Of a stretch of 55,528 bases of DNA, positions 36,967 to 45,084 are shown in pieces. A program made the translations under genes and the position numbers. Source of the DNA: Flavobacterium sp. Its GTDB lineage: Bacteria > Bacteroidota > Bacteroidia > Flavobacteriales > Flavobacteriaceae. How positions within the stretch are numbered: the stretch's first letter is position 1; the number at the start of each line of letters is the position of its first letter. The notes beneath the pieces were generated by a model. That model was given only the letters and a program-made list of their open reading frames with translations, had not been told where the DNA came from and searched no databases. The stretch lies in contig NZ_JANXUG010000027.1 of NCBI RefSeq assembly GCF_025352015.1, positions 1-55,528 of the forward strand, written 5' to 3'.

Positions 36967-37971
36967 TTATCCTCCAATAGCAATCATTGTTCTGTTCTGA
37001 AAGTACAACTCCGGATTTTGGAATTTAGAATCGTCATCCATTCCTGCGCGAACCGCCATTTTTGTCATTAAATTTTGATGAATTAACGGAAGTATCGATT
37101 CTCCTAGTCGTAATGTTTCTAATAAAGGTGTTTCAATATTTGAAAACAGACAGTTTTTAAGTTTTCCATCGGCCGTAAGGCGAATGCGATTACACGTACT
37201 ACAAAACGGATTAGTAACCGAACTTATAATGGCAAAACTGCCTATATGCGAATTAATTTTAAAGTTTTTTGCTGTATCATTTGCTGCATCGTGCAAACGT
37301 TCGATTTCGGAAATAGCGTATTTGGATTGAATGACATCAAGAATTTCATCATACGAAACCAATTTCGACTTGTCCCATTGATTGCCCGAAAAAGGCATAA
37401 ATTCAATAAATCGAACTTGAACATTTTTATTTTTTGTCAAAGCAATAAAATCCAATATTTCGTTGTCGTTAAATGCTTTAATCAAAACCACATTAAGTTT
37501 GACATTAAATTTTTCACCCAGTAATAAATTGATGTTTTTTTGAACTACATCAAAATAATCTCGCTTTGTAATCGTATTAAACTTGTCTTTTATCAAACTA
37601 TCAATACTAATGTTGATGTTTTTAATTCCTGCTTCTTTAAAAGTTTCAATAAAATTAGGAATTAAAATTCCGTTGGTTGTAAGGGTCAAATTGACTTCTA
37701 ATTTCCCCAATCTAACCATGATTTCTGCGGCATCTTTTCGAATCAATGGTTCTCCACCAGTCAGCCTGATTTTGGTCACGCCAAGATTTACAAAGGTTTT
37801 CGCTACAGAAATAATTTCATCAGCAGTCATCAAATGCTGCTTTGGCGTAAGCAAAATTCCTTCTTCGGGCATGCAATAGGTACATCTCAAATTACAATGC
37901 TCAGTAATTGAAATACGCAAATAATCGTGTTTACGATTAAAGTCATCTTTTAAAAGTGTATTATTTAGCAT
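36967..37971 (-). CDS. moaA: GTP 3',8-cyclase MoaA
   Basis: 334-residue radical SAM enzyme, first step of molybdenum cofactor synthesis: GTP to 3',8-cyclo-GTP. The SAM cluster is EHCNLRCTYCM (Cys 26, 30, 33). The second cluster near the C-terminus is NPFCSTCNRIRLTADGKLKNC, and the chain ends IAIGG, the functional MoaA Gly-Gly tail. I use ATG 37971, which overlaps the end of moaCB by 11 bp; a TTG two codons earlier is possible. Last gene of the xdhC-moaA operon. Confidence 0.96.
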   Translation of the reverse strand: MLNNTLLKDDFNRKHDYLRISITEHCNLRCTYCMPEEGILLTPKQHLMTADEIISVAKTFVNLGVTKIRLTGGEPLIRKDAAEIMVRLGKLEVNLTLTTNGILIPNFIETFKEAGIKNINISIDSLIKDKFNTITKRDYFDVVQKNINLLLGEKFNVKLNVVLIKAFNDNEILDFIALTKNKNVQVRFIEFMPFSGNQWDKSKLVSYDEILDVIQSKYAISEIERLHDAANDTAKNFKINSHIGSFAIISSVTNPFCSTCNRIRLTADGKLKNCLFSNIETPLLETLRLGESILPLIHQNLMTKMAVRAGMDDDSKFQNPELYFQNRTMIAIGG

Positions 37972-38875
37972 GATCAAATCCGTTTATTAATTGAAATAAA
38001 TGCAACACCGACGGAAAAACTGCGTCTATAGATTCTGCTGCGCCACTTGTTGAACCGGGCAATGCCATAAGTAGCGTATTTCCTTTAAAACCTACAACGC
38101 TTCTAGACAACATTGCAAATGGCGTTCGTTCTTGACCATAGGACCGAATGGCTTCTTCGATTCCGTGAATTCTTCGATCAATTAACGGAAGGATTGCCTC
38201 GGGCGTTACATCTCTATGCGATAAACCTGTTCCACCTGTCATAATAATAAGGTCTATTTTGGACGTACAATGATCACTAATTAACTTTTGAATTACGGTT
38301 ATATCATCAGGAATGATGTCATAATGAGCGATAAACAATCCCAGTTTTTCTAATTTTTGAGTAATTATTTTACCTGATTGGTCTTCTTTAGTTCTGGCTG
38401 AAACACTATCCGAACAAACCATTATAGCAATATTTAACTTTTGAAATTGCGCCACTTTATAATCTGATTTACCTCCTTTTTTGTGTACTAATTTCACCGT
38501 CAAAATTTCGACATTTTTATCTATTGGTTTCAGCATATCAAACACCGTCAAAGCTGCTACAGATGCACCGTGCATGGCTTCAACTTCTACTCCCGTTCTG
38601 TAAATTGTTTTAACTGTAACTTCAATCTTGATGCAATATTCTTGACAATCAAATTTTATCCCTGTGTATTCAATAGGTATTGGATGACAATCGGGAATAA
38701 CACTCGAAGTATTTTTGACGGCAAATAATCCTGCCGTCCTTGCCACTTCTAACACATTACCTTTTGGAACTTTATTGTTTAATACAGCTTGAATAGTCTC
38801 GTTTGAACTCACCTTTACAATAGCTTGCGCCACGGCTGTTCGTAATGTTGTAATTTTATGAGTGATATCGACCAT
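37961..38875 (-). CDS. moaC: bifunctional MoaC-MoaB fusion (cPMP synthase plus molybdopterin adenylyltransferase-like)
   Basis: 304 residues. Residues 1 to about 158 are MoaC, which converts 3',8-cyclo-GTP to cPMP (VPKGNVLEVARTAG, IPDCHPIPI, EAMHGASVAALTVFDML). Residues about 165-304 are MoaB/Mog-like, with the adenylyltransferase signature MTGGTGLSHRDVTPEA. I start at ATG 38875 (MVDITHKITT), one base after the moaE stop; the frame extends 28 residues upstream through moaE, but those residues are Lys/Arg-rich and not in the family. Fusion of the two is common in Bacteroidota. Activity of the MoaB half as a Mog substitute is inferred. Confidence 0.93.
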   Translation of the reverse strand: MVDITHKITTLRTAVAQAIVKVSSNETIQAVLNNKVPKGNVLEVARTAGLFAVKNTSSVIPDCHPIPIEYTGIKFDCQEYCIKIEVTVKTIYRTGVEVEAMHGASVAALTVFDMLKPIDKNVEILTVKLVHKKGGKSDYKVAQFQKLNIAIMVCSDSVSARTKEDQSGKIITQKLEKLGLFIAHYDIIPDDITVIQKLISDHCTSKIDLIIMTGGTGLSHRDVTPEAILPLIDRRIHGIEEAIRSYGQERTPFAMLSRSVVGFKGNTLLMALPGSTSGAAESIDAVFPSVLHLFQLINGFDHAK

Positions 38876-38876
38876 T

Positions 38877-39323
38877 TTATATGTTTTTTTTCCAAGTATA
38901 CGATTCATCTTCAAAAATTTCTTTGCCAAAAATGGGAATTTTTTCCTTAATCTCTTCAACTAAAAATTCTAAAGCTTTGTATACAACTTTTCGTCTAGGT
39001 GCTGAAACAAATACAAAAAGACAAATTTCTCCCGCTTTAACCAATCCCAGACTGTGATAAATATGCATGCAAGACAATTCATAGTTGGCAAAAGCCGCTT
39101 CACGAATTTCAAAAAAACTATTTTCTGCCATTTCTTCATAAGCAGTATATTCAATTGCAGTAACCGTTTTGCCATCGATGACATCAGCTCGAACTTGCCC
39201 AAGAAAGATGTTATGTGCCCCTATTGTGATTTTACTTTGATGTTTAGCAATAGAATTTCCAATGAATTCTGCAGAAATGGAACCTTGTATAAACGATGTT
39301 TTTTTTTGATTACTAGGTATCAT
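38877..39323 (-). CDS. moaE: molybdopterin synthase catalytic subunit MoaE
   Basis: 148-residue large subunit of molybdopterin synthase, which transfers sulfur from MoaD thiocarboxylate to cPMP. Conserved GAHNIFLGQVR opens the fold. The catalytic Lys region is IPIFGKEIFED, and SAPRRKVVYKALEFLVEEIK forms the substrate pocket helix. It overlaps the 3' end of the MoeB-like gene by 11 bp and is followed one base later by moaCB, so translation is probably coupled along the operon. Confidence 0.94.
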   Translation of the reverse strand: MIPSNQKKTSFIQGSISAEFIGNSIAKHQSKITIGAHNIFLGQVRADVIDGKTVTAIEYTAYEEMAENSFFEIREAAFANYELSCMHIYHSLGLVKAGEICLFVFVSAPRRKVVYKALEFLVEEIKEKIPIFGKEIFEDESYTWKKNI

Positions 39324-40341
39324 GGCTATAGCTGTTTTCTAAAGATAAGATGCCGTTTTGCAAATGAAAAACATTTAAAAATCCTTTTTTTATAAGATAA
39401 TCAACTGCTAATGCGCTGCGGTTTCCGTGTTGGCAAACAAGAATTACTTTTTGATTTATGTTAACGTCTTTCATAAAAATATCCAATTCAGACAAAGGTA
39501 CGTTTTCGAAAGTTTCTAAATCTAATTTTGGTTCTTCATATGCTTCTCTAATGTCAATTATTAAAGCATTTTTATTGGCAAAAAAATCAAGTACTGTAAT
39601 ACCCCTATGAATAAGAAAGCTTTTATTAATTATATTTTCAATCTTCTCAATTTTAATACTTTGTGAGCTATTATCTAAACTATTAAAAATTAATAATTTC
39701 CCATAGTAAACGGCACCAATTCCAAGAATAATTTTCAATACTTCGTTTGCTTGCATTGCTCCTAAAATATTAGGTAAAACTCCTAAAACTCCAGAATCAT
39801 TACAATTTGGAATGGCTTCCAATCTTTCGTTTTCAGGAAACAAACAGCGATAAGTTGACCCATTTTTGTAGTTGAAAACCGAAAGCTGTCCTTCAAATTT
39901 ATGAATTGAAGCATAAACCATTGGAATTCCCTTTCTGACAGCCAAATCGTTAACCAAATAGCGCGTCGGGATAGTATCGGAACAGTCTACAATAATTTGA
40001 AAATCAGCTACAATTTCGAGACAGTTTAGTTTGTTCAAATATTCTGAATAAACACTTATGTCAACTTCTGAATTTTGTTTTTTGACAACTTCAGCAGCAA
40101 CTTCAACTTTTTTTCTTCCACAAACATCTAAATTATACAAAAACTGACGATGTAAGTTGGTTTCTTCCACAACATCGCCGTCCACAATCCCAATCTTTCC
40201 TACTCCTGCAGCTACTAAATTTTGCAAAACAGTACATCCCAAGCCACCAATACCAATGATTAAAACTTTGGCTTGGGAGAGTTTCTGCTGACCAGAAATT
40301 CCAATTTCAGGCAAGGCAATTTGTCTTTCGTATCGTTTCAT
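39313..40341 (-). CDS. moeB: MoeB-like adenylyltransferase fused to a rhodanese domain
   Basis: 342-residue E1-like enzyme that adenylates the MoaD C-terminus and, through its rhodanese domain, delivers sulfur. Residues 1 to about 240 are the ThiF/MoeB domain: ATP loop GIGGLGCTVLQNLVAAGVGK, DGDVVEETNLHRQFLY, then DCSDTIPTRYLVND. Residues about 250-342 are rhodanese, with the active Cys in CQHGNRS (near 303). The arrangement matches eukaryotic MOCS3/Uba4 and many bacterial MoeBR proteins, so a separate sulfurtransferase is not needed. It lies 35 bp downstream of moaD and overlaps moaE by 11 bp. Confidence 0.93.
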   Translation of the reverse strand: MKRYERQIALPEIGISGQQKLSQAKVLIIGIGGLGCTVLQNLVAAGVGKIGIVDGDVVEETNLHRQFLYNLDVCGRKKVEVAAEVVKKQNSEVDISVYSEYLNKLNCLEIVADFQIIVDCSDTIPTRYLVNDLAVRKGIPMVYASIHKFEGQLSVFNYKNGSTYRCLFPENERLEAIPNCNDSGVLGVLPNILGAMQANEVLKIILGIGAVYYGKLLIFNSLDNSSQSIKIEKIENIINKSFLIHRGITVLDFFANKNALIIDIREAYEEPKLDLETFENVPLSELDIFMKDVNINQKVILVCQHGNRSALAVDYLIKKGFLNVFHLQNGILSLENSYSHDT

Positions 40342-40376
40342 TTAGGCTGAATTTATTTCAGTTTCTAATCCATTAT

Positions 40377-40619
40377 TCAACCTCCAGCAAAGGGTGGTAA
40401 AAAAGCGATTATATCTTTGTTTTTTAACAAAATATCATTTTGTAGGAATTTTTTATTTACTGCTATTGAATAATTAATAACCAGTATTTTAGGATACTTT
40501 ATTTCGATTTTTGATTGTATTAATTTTAAAGTGATACAGTCATCTTCAATAAAAATAACTTCTTCTGTTTTCGAGGTAATATCGGCTATAATTCCGAAGT
40601 ATTTTATAATTATTTCCAT
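40377..40619 (-). CDS. moaD: molybdopterin synthase sulfur carrier subunit MoaD
   Basis: 80-residue ubiquitin-like protein, normal MoaD size, ending PPFAGG: the C-terminal Gly-Gly that is thiocarboxylated and inserted into MoaE. The N-terminus EIIIKYFGIIADITSKTEE matches. The ATG overlaps the stop codon of the TauE/SafE-like gene by one base (TAATG), implying coupled translation. Confidence 0.94.
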   Translation of the reverse strand: MEIIIKYFGIIADITSKTEEVIFIEDDCITLKLIQSKIEIKYPKILVINYSIAVNKKFLQNDILLKNKDIIAFLPPFAGG

Positions 40620-41365
40620 TAGGTGGTGTATAATTTAAAGATGGCGATAAGCAATACAACAGCTAAAATATTTCGAAGGACAACGGTATTCATTTTTTTA
40701 CTTCCAAAATAACCCCCAAGAATTCCGCCTATCAAAACTACAGTAATCAAAGATACCGAAGATATTGGCAAAGTTCCTCCTTTCGATACAAATCCGAAAA
40801 GTCCTGAAATTGAATTCACAAAAATAAATAATGCTGAAACAGCAGCACTCTTTTTGATATCGGCCCAACCTAAAAGCAAAATTACTGGACTCAAAATAAT
40901 GCCACCGCCAATACCAATCAAGCCTGATAAAAAACCAATTATGGCACCAATTAAAAGGGCTAACGGAATGTTTATTGATTCCAATTGTTCTTTTTGTTTT
41001 CCGATTAAACCCAATAATCTTGCAACGGCAAATAGCAAAACTGTGGCCAAGATAATTTTGTAAATGTGCGTTTCAATAGAAATGCTACCGCCTAAAAAAG
41101 AAAATGGAATCGAGGTTATTGCAAAGGGATAAAATAAATTCCACTCAAATTTCTTTTCACGATAGTAAAAATAAAAAGAAATTCCAGAAACCAATATGTT
41201 GAGTACCAATGCAGTGGGTTTCATAAACGACATTGGAAACGCAAATAAACTCATCAAAGCCAAGTAACCACTAGCGCCACCGTGTCCAACGCTCGCATAT
41301 AAAAAGGCTACAAGGAGCAATAAAAAAAGTAATAACTGGGATGGGAGAAGTTCGCTTGCAAGCAT
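40619..41365 (-). CDS. TSUP family permease (sulfite exporter TauE/SafE-like)
   Basis: 248-residue inner-membrane protein with about eight hydrophobic helices and the two TSUP half-repeats: YASVGHGGASGYLA in the first half and LSGLIGIGGGIILSPVILL in the second. Characterised relatives move sulfite, sulfoacetate, taurine-derived or other organic anions. Here it is embedded in the Moco operon: 46 bp after moeA and overlapping moaD by one base. A role in handling a sulfur by-product, or in anion or molybdate movement, is only inference; no modABC genes are nearby. Confidence 0.87.
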   Translation of the reverse strand: MLASELLPSQLLLFLLLLVAFLYASVGHGGASGYLALMSLFAFPMSFMKPTALVLNILVSGISFYFYYREKKFEWNLFYPFAITSIPFSFLGGSISIETHIYKIILATVLLFAVARLLGLIGKQKEQLESINIPLALLIGAIIGFLSGLIGIGGGIILSPVILLLGWADIKKSAAVSALFIFVNSISGLFGFVSKGGTLPISSVSLITVVLIGGILGGYFGSKKMNTVVLRNILAVVLLIAIFKLYTT

Positions 41366-41411
41366 ATTTTAAAAAATTAACGAACCGTAAATATAGCGAC
41401 AAATCTTTTTT

Positions 41412-42581
41412 TTAAATAAGGTAGACCGAAACTTTATCGCCTTTTAACAATTGATATTTCCCCTCGGACACATAAACTAGAGCCTTTGCGAGCGCAAAAG
41501 AATTCAACATTCCCGAATCCTGATGTGAGAGTATCGTTACTTCATCGACTACAATCGATGCTTTCAAAAACTGGGAACGCAAATTATCAACAGTAAAATC
41601 ATGTGCCAAATTTTTCTTCAGTGTCGAACCATAATTATAATTAATTCCAGAAAGTTTTTGCAGCATTGGCAACACATACACGTAAAAACAAGTCAGGCTC
41701 GCTCCTGGATTTCCGGGTAAGGCAAAAATAATTTTATCGTCCTGTTTACCAACCAATAAAGGTTTTCCAGGTTTTTGATTTACTTTATAAAACAATATTT
41801 CTACATTTAGACGCTCTAAAGCTTTGCCGACAAAATCATAATCGCCAACAGATATTCCGCCAGAAACCAATACAATATCATTTTGATTTATAGCTTTTTC
41901 CAATGTTTTTTTGGTGTTTTCAAAATTATCATCCGCTTGATACTTAGAAATAACGTTGAAATTTGCATTGTGCAAGGCAGTTTGCAGCATTATTGCATTG
42001 CTTTCATACACTTTTCCGTATGGCAAATTCTCGCCAGCGGTAACCAATTCATTTCCAGTTACTACAATGCCAATAGTTGGCTTTTGATAAACTTTCACTT
42101 TGGTCATTCCTAAAGCAGTAAGGAATCCAATCGCAGCAGGATTTAAATACGAATCTTTTGGTAAGGCAACTGCATCTTTACCAATTTGCGCACCAAGTTG
42201 GCGGACGTTAGTTTCTGGTTTAATAATTTCGTCTAAATATATATTTAAATCGCTTACGAATACTTTTTCAATCTGAATTACTGCTTGCGCCAGTAAAGGA
42301 ATTGCTGCACCAGTGAATATTTTTACACCTTGACCCGGTTTTAATTTTGTGTCTAAAAAATCGCCCGCTTTGACTTCACCAACTATTTCATAGTGCAACG
42401 AATCGTGCAAACTAATCGCAAAACCATCCATCGTAGCTTGACGGAATGGAGGCATATTGATAGGCGAAAAAACCGTTTCAGCCAGGACATAATTTAGAGA
42501 TTCTAGTAAATGAATTTCCACTATTCTTTTAGAATATTTGAGATTTTCTAGTATTGAAAAAGCTTCAGAAGTCGAAATCAT
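41412..42581 (-). CDS. moeA: molybdopterin molybdenumtransferase MoeA
   Basis: 389 residues. It inserts molybdate into adenylated molybdopterin to make Moco. Signature motifs are PPFRQATMDGFAI (near 43), EVKAGD, KIFTGAAIPLLAQAVI, GNELV and SGGISVGDYDFV, followed by the C-terminal domain IV (DFTVDNLRSQFLKA). It overlaps xdhC by 4 bp (ATGA-type coupling) and precedes the permease by 46 bp. Length is typical. Confidence 0.95.
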   Translation of the reverse strand: MISTSEAFSILENLKYSKRIVEIHLLESLNYVLAETVFSPINMPPFRQATMDGFAISLHDSLHYEIVGEVKAGDFLDTKLKPGQGVKIFTGAAIPLLAQAVIQIEKVFVSDLNIYLDEIIKPETNVRQLGAQIGKDAVALPKDSYLNPAAIGFLTALGMTKVKVYQKPTIGIVVTGNELVTAGENLPYGKVYESNAIMLQTALHNANFNVISKYQADDNFENTKKTLEKAINQNDIVLVSGGISVGDYDFVGKALERLNVEILFYKVNQKPGKPLLVGKQDDKIIFALPGNPGASLTCFYVYVLPMLQKLSGINYNYGSTLKKNLAHDFTVDNLRSQFLKASIVVDEVTILSHQDSGMLNSFALAKALVYVSEGKYQLLKGDKVSVYLI

Positions 42582-43486
42582 CTATTTTGGTTTTTAACTC
42601 TAATCAATTGTGCCGCAACGCTGATAGCAATTTCTTGAGTAGTTTCACTTTTTATATCAATCCCAATTGGAGCATAGACTTGGGCAATTCTATCTTTATC
42701 AAAACCATCGACAATCATACTTTGAAACAAGGTTGCAATCTTTTCTTTACTGCCCAACATCCCAATATATTTGAAATTCTTGTTGATTAATTTTCGGATA
42801 ATTACATCATCGGTACGATAACCAAAAGACATAATCACCACGTAAACGTCATTTCCTTCCGGAATATAAGCATCTATTTGTCCCAACTCGACGGTTTGTA
42901 TCGAATCAACAAACTGATTTTGTATCATAGTATTCAGGTTTTCCCGATGATCAAAAATATGAATCTCAAAATCCATGCGTGACAGCACTTCACTCAACGC
43001 TAAACCAACGTGTCCGCCGCCAATAATGTATACTTTCTGACGTTGAATATTGCTTTCAGTAAACGACCATGCTTCATTTTCAGAAGGAACATTAATTCCA
43101 AAATTGTTATATGTTATCTTGAAATTTTCTTCCGTTAGAATTTGGTTAACCAATGGAATAAATTCATTCGTAATATTAAAAAAAGCAATAGTCTGCTGAC
43201 CTGAACAAATCATTCCCGATTGGTCTTTTGGTGCGGATTTATCGTGGATTTGATGTTTTATTAATGGTTCAAAAGATGGTTTGCCCAAAAGTGATTGTGC
43301 ATATTCTACCAACTTATGCTCCATTATTCCACCGCCAATTGTGCCAAACATTGCATTTTTAGTCACTGCCATTTTAAATCCTTTTCGCCCTGGACTGCTT
43401 CCCTCATTGGTTATCACAACCATCAAAACTAATCGCTTTTCGGATTGCAAGGCTTGTTGAAGTTCTTTGTAAAAGGATTTTGTCAT
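42578..43486 (-). CDS. xdhC: XdhC/CoxI-family xanthine dehydrogenase accessory protein
   Basis: 302-residue protein that binds Moco, promotes its sulfuration and inserts it into xanthine dehydrogenase. The N-terminal XdhC domain includes GSSPGRKGFKMAV and GGGIMEHKLVE. The C-terminal Rossmann domain has VYIIGGGHVGLALSEVL and IGMLGSKEK. It is the first gene of the eight-gene minus-strand Moco operon and overlaps moeA by 4 bp. Placing it ahead of the Moco genes says the cofactor is made mainly for xanthine dehydrogenase. Its promoter region holds the TATGTCGA operator cluster. Confidence 0.93.
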   Translation of the reverse strand: MTKSFYKELQQALQSEKRLVLMVVITNEGSSPGRKGFKMAVTKNAMFGTIGGGIMEHKLVEYAQSLLGKPSFEPLIKHQIHDKSAPKDQSGMICSGQQTIAFFNITNEFIPLVNQILTEENFKITYNNFGINVPSENEAWSFTESNIQRQKVYIIGGGHVGLALSEVLSRMDFEIHIFDHRENLNTMIQNQFVDSIQTVELGQIDAYIPEGNDVYVVIMSFGYRTDDVIIRKLINKNFKYIGMLGSKEKIATLFQSMIVDGFDKDRIAQVYAPIGIDIKSETTQEIAISVAAQLIRVKNQNR

Positions 43487-43533
43487 TTAAAAGTTAACTT
43501 ATAGATTTGTAAAAAAAGATATTGCTTTTTTAC

Positions 43534-43554
43534 TATGTCGATTCAATCGACATG
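43534..43554. promoter_or_regulatory. perfect 19-bp operator palindrome (ATGTCGATT-C-AATCGACAT)
   Basis: Inverted repeat 43535-43553 with a single central base and no mismatch. The half-site is TATGTCGA (43534-43541) and its mirror TCGACATG (43547-43554; last base off-consensus). It lies about 50 bp upstream of xdhC and just downstream of the minus-strand -7 motif at 43558, where a bound protein would block xdhC transcription. Typical size for a dimeric repressor; the regulator is not in the window. Confidence 0.75.
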
Positions 43555-43557
43555 ATT

Positions 43558-43565
43558 CAAAAGTA
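43558..43565 (-). promoter_or_regulatory. candidate -7 element of the xdhC-Moco operon
   Basis: Minus strand TACTTTTG, exact TAnnTTTG, between the two operator elements, about 72 bases before the xdhC ATG. No clear TTG at -33. Confidence 0.5.
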
Positions 43566-43594
43566 GGTCGAAATAATTAAAAAAAATCGACATA
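43564..43594. promoter_or_regulatory. second, widely spaced operator pair
   Basis: TAGGTCGA (43564-43571, one mismatch to TATGTCGA) and TCGACATA (43587-43594, exact) in inverted orientation with a 15-base spacer. The first pair has a 5-base spacer, so the difference is 10 bp, about one helical turn. It overlaps where the -33 region of the xdhC promoter should lie. Confidence 0.6.
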
Positions 43595-43715
43595 GACTAA
43601 ACTTTTACTTTTTTAAAATCGAAAACTATTTTTTGTTTAGCTGATTTTTATTTCGCTTGTTGTACAACAAATAACTACCACAGTATTTACTTATCCAAAA
43701 TTAATTTTTTATACT

Positions 43716-43731
43716 TAAGTTTGTATGTTTG
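43716..43731 (+). promoter_or_regulatory. tandem -7 elements of the allantoinase operon
   Basis: TAAGTTTG (43716-43723) immediately followed by TATGTTTG (43724-43731), both exact TAnnTTTG. The second ends 30 bases before the GTG start of allB. No good TTG at -33, suggesting activator dependence or a weak basal promoter. Confidence 0.5.
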
Positions 43732-43761
43732 CCTTTCGGGTAAATCCAAAACTAAATTACA

Positions 43762-45084
43762 GTGCACGAAAGAAAAATATATAGTAGTCGAGTTTGGGTT
43801 GACAATAAACTACAACCCGCTACAATAACTTTTACTGACAAAATTATAGCTATAAATTTCAATAAATTGGATGGTGCTAATGATTATGGCAATTCTGTAA
43901 TTATGCCCGGTGTTATTGACGTGCACGTTCATATTAACGAACCTGGAAGAACCGAATGGGAAGGTTTCGAAACTGCTACTCAAGCTGCTGCTGCTGCTGG
44001 TAGCACAACGATTATCGATATGCCTTTGAATGCAAGTCCGGTAACGACAACTTTGGACGCGTTTAATCAAAAACTAGAAGCTTCAAAAGGTAAAATGAAT
44101 GTCAATGTTGGTTTCTATGCAGGATTAATTCCCGGAAATACGGGTAATTTAGAAGAACTGATTCGATCTGGAGTTGTAGGCGTAAAATGTTTCTTGACAC
44201 ATTCAGGCATTGATGAATTTCCTAATGTAACCGAAAAAGATTTGGACGAAGCGATGCCAATTATTGCCAAATACAATATTCCGTTATTGACACACTGCGA
44301 ATTATACGATACCGAAGTTGATTGTGATTTCGAAAACAATCCAACAAGCTATCAACATTATCTTGCCAGTCGTCCAAAGAAATGGGAGAATGACGCCATT
44401 GACTTAATGATTCGGATGTGCCGAAAACACAATTGCCCAGTTCATATCGTTCACGTCGCATCCGCGGAAGCGTTATCCAAAATTGAAGCTGCCAAGAAAG
44501 AAGGTTTACCAATTTCCGCCGAAACCTGCACGCAATACATTTTCTTTAATGCCGAGGCTATTCCGGACGGAAACTGCATCTATAAATGTGCGCCACCAAT
44601 ACGTGAAAAGGCGAACAATGACCAATTGAAACAAGCTTTTGGTTCAGGAGTTTTGGATTTTATTACTACAGACCACTCGCCTGCTCCACCCAATATCAAA
44701 GAAATGGAAAGTGGTAATCTGAAGAAAGCGTGGGGCGGAATTGCGGGTATTCAATTCTTATTAACTGCTTCATGGACAGCTCTTAATAAAACGATGACTT
44801 TGGAACAATTTATTCCGTTAGTGACTTCAGAACCGGCGCGGTTTATTAAGGCTTCAACCAAAGGAACAATCAAGATTGGCAACGATGCCGATATTGTGAT
44901 ATGGAATCCTGACAAAATCGATTTAGTAAAACCCGAAGACATTTTTTTTAGATATAAAATAAGTCCATATATTGCGCAAAACTTAAACGGAAAAGTGCTT
45001 GAAACCATAGTAAATGGCGCAACTGTTTATCAGAATAAATTAATACAAAACAAAAATAAAGGACAATGGCTTTTGCAAAAGTAA
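43762..45084 (+). CDS. allB: allantoinase (GTG start)
   Basis: 440-residue amidohydrolase that opens allantoin to allantoate. The metal site is complete: DVHVHINEPGR (HxH), carbamylated Lys in VGVKCFLTHSG, His in LLTHCE and HIVHVASA, and Asp in TTDHSPAP. The Arg/Glu of NEPGRTEWEGFETAT distinguishes it from hydantoinase and dihydroorotase. The GTG at 43762 is the only sensible start (MHERKIYSSRVW). First gene of the plus-strand purine operon, overlapping allantoicase by 19 bp. Confidence 0.93.
   Translation: MHERKIYSSRVWVDNKLQPATITFTDKIIAINFNKLDGANDYGNSVIMPGVIDVHVHINEPGRTEWEGFETATQAAAAAGSTTIIDMPLNASPVTTTLDAFNQKLEASKGKMNVNVGFYAGLIPGNTGNLEELIRSGVVGVKCFLTHSGIDEFPNVTEKDLDEAMPIIAKYNIPLLTHCELYDTEVDCDFENNPTSYQHYLASRPKKWENDAIDLMIRMCRKHNCPVHIVHVASAEALSKIEAAKKEGLPISAETCTQYIFFNAEAIPDGNCIYKCAPPIREKANNDQLKQAFGSGVLDFITTDHSPAPPNIKEMESGNLKKAWGGIAGIQFLLTASWTALNKTMTLEQFIPLVTSEPARFIKASTKGTIKIGNDADIVIWNPDKIDLVKPEDIFFRYKISPYIAQNLNGKVLETIVNGATVYQNKLIQNKNKGQWLLQK

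Noticed and set aside
37246..37524. 92-codon frame antisense to moaA
   Set aside because: Mirror of a well-supported gene; composition is that of a shadow frame and no promoter precedes it.
43502..43509. Plus-strand TAGATTTG as allB promoter
   Set aside because: It is 250 bp upstream of allB, while two exact elements lie within 46 bp of the start.
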